Of a stretch of DNA of 7,188 nt, positions 1 to 4,991 are shown piece after piece. Origin of the DNA: an uncultured Flavobacterium sp. (lineage in GTDB: Bacteria > Bacteroidota > Bacteroidia > Flavobacteriales > Flavobacteriaceae); assembly GCA_945957245.1 (NCBI GenBank), contig CAMFLD010000139.1:1-7188 (forward strand), read 5' to 3'. The notes under the pieces are model-generated. The model saw only the letters and a program-made list of their open reading frames with translations. It was not told the origin of the DNA and did not search any database. The translations under genes were made by a program, and so were the position numbers. The number at the start of each line of letters is the position of its first letter. Within the stretch, counting starts at the first letter, position 1.

Positions 1-792
1 AATCTCGAGCAATGCCGGGAAGCAGTCAACAATATTGATTATGTTTTGCATCAGGCAGCTTTGGGTTCCGTCCCTCGTTCCATAAACGACCCTGTAACAA
101 GCAATGAAGTTAACATTTCCGGGTTTTTAAATATGCTGGTAGCCTCAAAAGAAGCCGATGTTAAACGATTTATATATGCTGCAAGTTCATCCACTTATGG
201 AGATTCAGAAAGCCTTCCAAAGGTTGAAGACAAAATCGGAAAACCACTTTCACCTTATGCTATAACGAAATATGTAAACGAACTCTATGCCGATATTTTT
301 AGTTCAACTTATGGACTGGAAACTATTGGTTTGCGTTATTTTAATGTATTTGGTAGGAAGCAGGATCCAAATGGAGCCTATGCAGCTGTTATTCCAAAGT
401 TTGTAATGCAGCTGATGAAACATGAAAGCCCAACCATCAATGGTGATGGGAACTTTTCAAGAGATTTCACCTATATTGATAATGTTGTTCAAATGAACGA
501 ACTGGCCATGCTTACTCAAAATCCGGAAGCAATAAACACTGTTTACAACACAGCATTTGGAGATCGGACTACACTAAATACAATGGTAGATTCCCTCAAG
601 GAATATTTGTCGGAATATGACCCCGAAATTTTAAATGTACAAGTAATACATGGGCCTAACAGGGCAGGGGACATTCCCCATTCTTTGGCTAGTATTGATA
701 AAGCAAAAAAATTATTAAACTATACTCCTCAATATTCTTTTCAAACGGGTTTGAAAGAAGCGGTGAAATGGTATTGGGAAAATTTAAAATAG
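1..792 (+). CDS. wbpP: UDP-N-acetylglucosamine/-uronate 4-epimerase, WbpP/TviC-like (5' partial)
   Basis: This is a short-chain dehydrogenase/reductase of the extended epimerase type. WbpP/TviC enzymes invert C4 of UDP-GlcNAc or UDP-GlcNAcA to give the GalNAc forms, in the cytoplasm, for surface polysaccharide synthesis. The reading frame is open from base 1, so the start lies upstream; the TTG at 46 is internal (the preceding codons read IDYV, then LHQAALGSVPRS, a family block). The 263 visible residues lack the N-terminal GxxGxxG NAD-binding loop; against the usual ~340 residues, about 80 are missing. Visible motifs are AASSSTYGD (Ser of the catalytic triad), SPYAITKY with catalytic Tyr (codon 256-258) and Lys four residues on, LRYFNVFGRKQDPNGAYAAV, and NGDGNFSRDFTYIDN. 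These recall WbpP/TviC more than GalE. The gene stops 9 bases before the next, consistent with one operon. Substrate choice (UDP-GlcNAc versus UDP-GlcNAcA) cannot be read from the sequence. Confidence 0.9.
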   Translation, partial: NLEQCREAVNNIDYVLHQAALGSVPRSINDPVTSNEVNISGFLNMLVASKEADVKRFIYAASSSTYGDSESLPKVEDKIGKPLSPYAITKYVNELYADIFSSTYGLETIGLRYFNVFGRKQDPNGAYAAVIPKFVMQLMKHESPTINGDGNFSRDFTYIDNVVQMNELAMLTQNPEAINTVYNTAFGDRTTLNTMVDSLKEYLSEYDPEILNVQVIHGPNRAGDIPHSLASIDKAKKLLNYTPQYSFQTGLKEAVKWYWENLK

Positions 793-801
793 AAATTTAG
801 A

Positions 802-2193
802 ATGAAAATTAAAAGCATTTGTTGTATTGGGGCAGGATATGTAGGTGGGCCAACTATGGCGGTTATCGCACAAAAATGTCCTGATATTAAAGTTACTGTA
901 GTCGATTTGAATGAAACAAGGATTGCCGCCTGGAATGATGAGGATGTTAAAAAAATTCCAATATATGAGCCGGGGCTGAATGAGATTGTTGGAAATGTCC
1001 GTGGAAAAAACCTGTTCTTTACGACCGAAGTGGACAATGCCATAGATGAAGCAGATCTAATTTTTATTTCTGTGAATACTCCAACTAAAACCTATGGTAC
1101 GGGAAAAGGAATGGCAGCAGATTTGAAACACATTGAACTTTGTGCCCGACAAATAGCCAAGGTTGCTAAAAACAACAAAATCATTGTTGAAAAGTCGACC
1201 TTGCCTGTACGAACAGCAGAAGCTATCAAGAGTATTTTAGATAATACGGGAAATGGTGTGCAGTTCCAAATTTTATCTAATCCGGAATTCCTTGCAGAAG
1301 GTACTGCAGTTGCCGATTTGTTGAATCCGGATAGGGTATTGATTGGAGGAGAATCATCCCCGGAAGGTCAGGAAGCAATCAATGCATTGGTTGAAATATA
1401 TGCCAACTGGGTTCCCAAAGATAGAATTTTAACAACTAATGTGTGGTCATCAGAATTATCAAAATTAGTTGCTAATGCTTTTCTTGCTCAAAGAGTATCT
1501 TCAATAAATGCTATCTCTGAATTATGTGAAAAGACTGAAGCCAACGTGAATGAAGTAGCACGTGCCATTGGAATGGATAGTAGAATTGGGCCGAAATTCT
1601 TAAAAGCATCTGTAGGATTTGGTGGTTCCTGCTTCCAAAAAGATATTTTAAATTTGGTTTATATTTCAAAAGCCTTCGGATTGAATGAAGTAGCCGATTA
1701 TTGGGAACAGGTAATTATCATGAATGATCATCAGAAACGTCGTTTTTCAAAGAATATTGTTCAAACATTATACAATACAGTTTCAGGCAAAAAAATTACA
1801 TTCCTGGGTTGGGCATTTAAAAAAGACACTAATGATACAAGGGAATCAGCTGCAATTTATGTGGCAGATGATTTAATTAACGAACAGGCAAACATTGCAA
1901 TGTATGATCCAAAAGTTGGTGAAAAACAAATGCTAGCTGATTTAGATTATCTGGAAACCAGAAAACCAGCCGATAATGTAAAACATACTACTTACTTCAA
2001 TGATCCTTATGAAGCCTGTAAAAATGCGCATGCTGTTGCAATACTGACGGAATGGGATGAGTTTAAAGACTACGATTGGCAGAAAATTTATGATAATATG
2101 CTAAAACCGGCTTTTGTGTTTGATGGCAGAAACCTTCTGGATCGAGACAAACTTAAATCTATTGGCTTTGTTTATCAATCTATTGGAGTTTAA
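802..2193 (+). CDS. ugd: UDP-glucose 6-dehydrogenase, eukaryote-like type
   Basis: Oxidises UDP-glucose to UDP-glucuronate with two NAD+, a cytoplasmic step supplying acidic sugar for polysaccharides. The 463-residue protein shows the full three-part fold. The N-terminal Rossmann loop is GAGYVG (residues 10-15), followed by the VVD strand end near residue 35. The middle holds NTPTKTYG (92-99), EKSTLPVRTAE (130-140) and NPEFLAEGTA (160-169, with the two conserved Glu at 162 and 166). The catalytic block is GFGGSCFQKD with Cys277 and Asp281; Lys221 and Asn225 sit in SSELSKLVANAFLAQR. The C-terminal UDP-binding domain starts around FLGWAFKKDTNDTRES. By memory of the animal enzyme, these residues align one position after human Glu161/Glu165/Lys220/Cys276/Asp280. 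The wording of nearly every motif is that of animal/plant UGDH rather than short bacterial Ugd (~390 residues). The ATG at 802 gives the glycine loop its usual distance from the N-terminus. It follows the epimerase by 9 bases. Confidence 0.96.
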   Translation: MKIKSICCIGAGYVGGPTMAVIAQKCPDIKVTVVDLNETRIAAWNDEDVKKIPIYEPGLNEIVGNVRGKNLFFTTEVDNAIDEADLIFISVNTPTKTYGTGKGMAADLKHIELCARQIAKVAKNNKIIVEKSTLPVRTAEAIKSILDNTGNGVQFQILSNPEFLAEGTAVADLLNPDRVLIGGESSPEGQEAINALVEIYANWVPKDRILTTNVWSSELSKLVANAFLAQRVSSINAISELCEKTEANVNEVARAIGMDSRIGPKFLKASVGFGGSCFQKDILNLVYISKAFGLNEVADYWEQVIIMNDHQKRRFSKNIVQTLYNTVSGKKITFLGWAFKKDTNDTRESAAIYVADDLINEQANIAMYDPKVGEKQMLADLDYLETRKPADNVKHTTYFNDPYEACKNAHAVAILTEWDEFKDYDWQKIYDNMLKPAFVFDGRNLLDRDKLKSIGFVYQSIGV

Positions 2194-2210
2194 TTAAATA
2201 AGTATATTTG
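2183..2210 (+). promoter_or_regulatory. Candidate Bacteroidota-type promoter for the second dehydrogenase gene
   Basis: TTG at 2183-2185, then 17 bases, then TATATTTG at 2203-2210. The second box matches the Bacteroidota -7 consensus TAnnTTTG exactly, and the first fits the -33 TTTG/TTG element at the short end of its accepted spacing. Transcription would begin near 2216, leaving a leader of about 30 bases before the ATG at 2246. The 52-base gap between the two genes is larger than the other gaps in this operon. The -33 box lies inside the last codons of the upstream gene, so this would be an internal promoter supplementing read-through. No other sequence in the upstream operon half matches as well. 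Confidence 0.55.
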
Positions 2211-2245
2211 CGTCCCCATTGGAAATAACAAGTTAAAGAAATCCC

Positions 2246-3523
2246 ATGAATATTAAAATAGCAGTTATTGGATTAGGATATGTAGGATTGCCATTGGCAA
2301 GGTTGTTTGCAACCAAATATCCTGTAGTTGGTTTTGATATCAATCAAAACAGGATTCAGGAACTGAATGCCGGAAATGATTCCACCCTCGAAGTTGATGA
2401 AGCTACATTAAAAGGGGTTTTGGTTAATGCAGCAGGTAATACCAATGGATTGTTTTGCAGCAATAATCTGGATGATATCCGTGAGTGTAATTATTATATT
2501 GTAACCGTTCCAACTCCGGTAGATAAAAATAACAGACCAGACCTAACTCCTTTATATAAATCCAGTGAGACTGTTGGAAAAGTATTGAAAAAAGGAGATG
2601 TTGTAATTTATGAATCCACAGTTTACCCGGGAGTAACCGAGGAAGAATGTATTCCGGTATTGGAAAGAGTGAGTGGATTGAAGTTCAACATTGATTTCTT
2701 TGCAGGATATTCTCCGGAAAGAATAAACCCGGGAGATAAAGAGCATACCGTTGAAAAAATATTGAAAGTAACTTCAGGCTCTACGCCAGAAATCGGACAA
2801 AAAGTAGATGCTCTATACAAATCGGTAATTACTGCCGGAACTCATTTGGCTCCATCTATAAAGGTAGCTGAAGCAGCTAAAGTAATTGAAAATTCACAAC
2901 GTGATATTAATATTGCCTTTGTCAATGAACTGGCCAAGATTTTTAACCTTCTGGAAATTGACACCCATTCAGTTTTAGAAGCTGCGGGGACAAAATGGAA
3001 CTTCCTGCCGTTCAAACCTGGTTTGGTCGGAGGACATTGCATAGGTGTTGATCCCTATTATCTGGCTCAAAAAGCGCAGGAAAAAGGATACCACCCGGAA
3101 ATCATATTGGCCGGAAGACGTCTTAACGACAGTATGGGCGAATATGTAGCTTCTCAGGTTGTAAAACTTATGATTAAGAAAGGTGTAACCATCAATGGGG
3201 CCAATCTGTTGATGCTTGGAATTACATTTAAAGAAAACTGTCCTGATGTCAGAAATACCAAGATTGTAGACGTTGTAGCCGCTTTAGCAGATTACGGAAT
3301 TAATGTGACTATTTTTGATCCTTGGGCAAAACCTTCGGAAGTTGAACATGAATACCAATTGACTACAACCAACAATCTTCCTTCTGAAACCTTTGATGCC
3401 ATTGTTTTAGGAGTAGCACACAATGAATTCAAGGCTCTCGATTTATCAAAATTAAAAAAGCCTAATGGAGTCTTGTTTGACGTAAAAGGAGTATTAAAAG
3501 AAAAATCAGACGGCAGGCTTTAA
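2246..3523 (+). CDS. tviB: UDP-N-acetyl-hexosamine 6-dehydrogenase, WbpO/TviB-like
   Basis: A nucleotide-sugar dehydrogenase of the UDP-GlcNAc/GalNAc branch. TviB/WbpO oxidise C6 of UDP-GlcNAc (or UDP-GalNAc) to the uronic acid in the cytoplasm. The 425 residues match the family length. Motifs are GLGYVG (9-14, NAD loop), TVPTPVD (87-93), YESTVYPG (122-129), GYSPERINPGDKEH (154-167), AEAAKVIENSQRDINIAF (Lys212 and Asn216 of the active site) and KPGLVGGHCIGVDPYYLA, with catalytic Cys265. The C-terminal UDP-binding domain begins near LMLGITFKENCPDVRNTK. The GLVGGHCIGVDPYY form distinguishes this branch from UDP-glucose dehydrogenases, which carry FGGSC(F/L)QKD as in the preceding gene. Together with the WbpP/TviC-like epimerase at the start of the window it would complete the route UDP-GlcNAc to UDP-GlcNAcA to UDP-GalNAcA known from Salmonella Vi antigen and Pseudomonas O6. 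The precise substrate is inferred. Confidence 0.92.
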   Translation: MNIKIAVIGLGYVGLPLARLFATKYPVVGFDINQNRIQELNAGNDSTLEVDEATLKGVLVNAAGNTNGLFCSNNLDDIRECNYYIVTVPTPVDKNNRPDLTPLYKSSETVGKVLKKGDVVIYESTVYPGVTEEECIPVLERVSGLKFNIDFFAGYSPERINPGDKEHTVEKILKVTSGSTPEIGQKVDALYKSVITAGTHLAPSIKVAEAAKVIENSQRDINIAFVNELAKIFNLLEIDTHSVLEAAGTKWNFLPFKPGLVGGHCIGVDPYYLAQKAQEKGYHPEIILAGRRLNDSMGEYVASQVVKLMIKKGVTINGANLLMLGITFKENCPDVRNTKIVDVVAALADYGINVTIFDPWAKPSEVEHEYQLTTTNNLPSETFDAIVLGVAHNEFKALDLSKLKKPNGVLFDVKGVLKEKSDGRL

Positions 3524-3546
3524 TTTAATCTTTAAAAAAAATAACA

Positions 3547-4596
3547 GTGAGTAAAAAGATTTTAATAACAGGAGGAGCCGGATTCATTGGTTCCCATGTA
3601 GTGAGAAGGTTTGTGACCCAATATCCAAATTATCAGATTTTTAATCTTGATGCACTTACCTACGCAGGTAACCTTGAAAATATAGCAGATATTGATAAAT
3701 CCCCCAATTATACATTCGTAAAAGGAGATATAGTTGATGCTGATTTTATTAATGATTTGTTCCAAAAACATCAGTTTGACGGGGTATTGCATTTGGCTGC
3801 CGAATCCCATGTAGACCGTTCCATTACTGATCCTTTGGCTTTCGTAAGAACCAATGTTATTGGGACAATGAATTTATTGAATGCGGCAAAAACCATTTGG
3901 AAGGATAATCAAGAAGGAAAACGCTTTTATCATATTTCAACAGACGAAGTTTATGGAACTCTTGGAGCTGAAGGTCTTTTTACGGAAACGACACCTTATG
4001 ATCCAAATTCCCCTTATTCGGCATCAAAAGCCAGTTCAGATCATTTTGTAAGGGCTTATGGAGAAACTTATGGTTTGCCCTATGTAATTACTAATTGTTC
4101 AAATAACTATGGTCCTAATCATTTTCCGGAAAAATTAATACCGTTGTTTATTCACAATATTATCAATAATAAAGCACTTCCGGTTTATGGAGACGGTAAA
4201 TATACCCGGGATTGGCTTTATGTTATCGACCATGCAATTGCTATTGATTTAGTTTTCCATGAAGGTAAAAATCATGAAACCTATAATATTGGTGGTTTTA
4301 ATGAATGGCAGAATATCGATTTAGTAAAATTGCTTTGCAGGCAGATGGATACTAAATTAGGCAGAACTGCAGGAGAATCTGAGAAATTGATTACTTATGT
4401 AAAAGACAGACCAGGGCATGATTTACGTTATGCCATTGATGCCACAAAAATAAACCGGGAACTGGGTTGGAAGCCGTCAGTAACTTTTGAAGAAGGACTT
4501 GAAAAGACGATTGATTGGTATCTTTCCAATGAAGAATGGCTCAAAAATGTCACTTCAGGAGACTATCAGGATTATTATAAAAAACAGTACCAATAA
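3547..4596 (+). CDS. rfbB: dTDP-glucose 4,6-dehydratase
   Basis: Converts dTDP-glucose to dTDP-4-keto-6-deoxyglucose, the branch point to dTDP-L-rhamnose and other deoxysugars; cytoplasmic, NAD+-dependent, usually a dimer. The 349-residue length is typical. The sequence shows GGAGFIGSH (9-17, GxxGxxG loop), LHLAAESHVDRSI (81-93), the STDEVYG block with Thr132-Asp133-Glu134 (the dehydratase-specific residues), and catalytic Tyr157 and Lys161 in SPYSASKAS. These are followed by NCSNNYGPNHFPEKLIPL, YGDGKYTRDWLYV and the substrate-binding DRPGHDLRY (287-295). The start is GTG: there is no in-frame ATG nearby, and GTG places the glycine loop at its usual distance from the N-terminus. The gene begins 23 bases after the dehydrogenase stop and is followed by a terminator, so it is the last gene of the operon. 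Its usual partners rfbA, rfbC and rfbD do not follow it; they may lie upstream or elsewhere. Confidence 0.96.
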   Translation: MSKKILITGGAGFIGSHVVRRFVTQYPNYQIFNLDALTYAGNLENIADIDKSPNYTFVKGDIVDADFINDLFQKHQFDGVLHLAAESHVDRSITDPLAFVRTNVIGTMNLLNAAKTIWKDNQEGKRFYHISTDEVYGTLGAEGLFTETTPYDPNSPYSASKASSDHFVRAYGETYGLPYVITNCSNNYGPNHFPEKLIPLFIHNIINNKALPVYGDGKYTRDWLYVIDHAIAIDLVFHEGKNHETYNIGGFNEWQNIDLVKLLCRQMDTKLGRTAGESEKLITYVKDRPGHDLRYAIDATKINRELGWKPSVTFEEGLEKTIDWYLSNEEWLKNVTSGDYQDYYKKQYQ

Positions 4597-4621
4597 TCCC
4601 TTCTTAAATAGATAAAATAAG

Positions 4622-4647
4622 AATACGCCTGATGGCGTATTTTTTTT
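4622..4647 (+). terminator. Intrinsic terminator of the nucleotide-sugar operon
   Basis: A perfect 8-bp inverted repeat, AATACGCC (4622-4629) and GGCGTATT (4634-4641), encloses the loop TGAT. The stem can extend outward by a G-U and two A-U pairs into the flanking A-rich and T-rich bases. A run of seven T begins at 4641 and T-rich sequence continues. It sits 26 bases after the rfbB stop, separating this operon from the secreted repeat protein downstream. Confidence 0.92.
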
Positions 4648-4743
4648 ATTTTGAATTTTGTCAAATTTGTGATGTTAATAGATTTTAGTAGTTTTTATTT
4701 CAAATTATCTATTTTATTAACTTAAAATTAAAGATTTATTAAC

Positions 4744-4759
4744 ACGAAAACGTTTTCGT
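4744..4759. promoter_or_regulatory. Perfect 16-bp palindrome, LacI/PurR-family operator-like
   Basis: ACGAAAACGTTTTCGT reads the same on both strands. The central CpG and the AAACGTTT core are the hallmark of LacI/GalR-family operators; E. coli PurR binds the related ACGCAAACGTTTGCGT. It is 158 bases upstream of the ATG at 4917 and just before the promoter candidate at 4782-4813, a position that could suit either repression or activation. No LacI-family regulator gene is in the window. It lacks a T-run and is unlikely to be a terminator. The palindrome is directly visible; the regulator family is inferred. Confidence 0.6.
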
Positions 4760-4781
4760 TACCTTGTAAAATTTCAAAGAC

Positions 4782-4813
4782 TTGTTTATCAGTTCTTTTA
4801 TTTAATAATTTTA
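4782..4813 (+). promoter_or_regulatory. Weak Bacteroidota-type promoter candidate for the repeat-protein gene
   Basis: TTG at 4782-4784 is followed, 21 bases later, by TAATTTTA at 4806-4813, which matches the -7 consensus TAnnTTTG at all but the last base. Transcription would start near 4819, giving a leader of about 100 bases. In sequence this AT-rich such near-matches arise by chance, so support is modest. The location, between the palindrome and the gene, is the main argument. Confidence 0.3.
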
Positions 4814-4916
4814 TCGTCCCAACTCTATTCAAATAGTACCATCTTCTGCATGTATGATATTCTGCTACCGGCATCGTATCTGTCAAAACTATTTATCAAT
4901 TTTAATCAATCGTATT

Positions 4917-4991
4917 ATGAAAAAACAATTACAAACACCAATTGTCTATTTGTTTTATTTCATGTTGCTATTCTCAACAGGAGCTTTAGCG
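4917..4991 (+). other. Signal peptide, Sec/SPase I
   Basis: Residues 1-25: basic start (MKKQ), hydrophobic core (IVYLFYFMLLF), then STGALA with Ala at -3 and -1 relative to the predicted cut before Gln26. There is no lipobox cysteine, so this is not a lipoprotein. It fixes the start codon and shows export across the inner membrane. Confidence 0.9.

Larger units (their letters stand above)
4648..4916. other. AT-rich intergenic regulatory region, no gene
   Basis: With the terminator, this makes a 320-base gap between rfbB and the next gene. I find no credible coding sequence on either strand. The one ATG frame entering it (from 4850) runs out of phase through the signal peptide of the real downstream gene and has no independent support. 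The stretch is very AT-rich and contains the LacI-type palindrome and a weak promoter candidate, listed separately. The sequence TTTATTAAC occurs twice, 22 bases apart (4713-4721 and 4735-4743), just before the palindrome; this may be chance in such composition. Confidence 0.7.

Noticed and set aside
46..48. TTG as start of the first gene
   Set aside because: The frame is open upstream to base 1 and encodes family-like residues (IDYV before LHQAALGSV), and an epimerase beginning here would lack its NAD-binding domain. The gene is truncated by the window edge.
741..1043. Antisense open frame of 100 codons
   Set aside because: Lies fully over the end of the epimerase and the start of UGDH, both strongly supported; composition is that of a shadow.
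4662..4669. CAAATTTG as a -7 promoter box
   Set aside because: Lacks the leading T and has no suitably spaced TTG upstream; it lies immediately after the terminator T-run.
4713..4743. Direct repeat TTTATTAAC at 22-base spacing as a second regulator site
   Set aside because: Intriguing two-turn spacing, but short AT-rich words recur by chance in this region; no supporting motif known to me.
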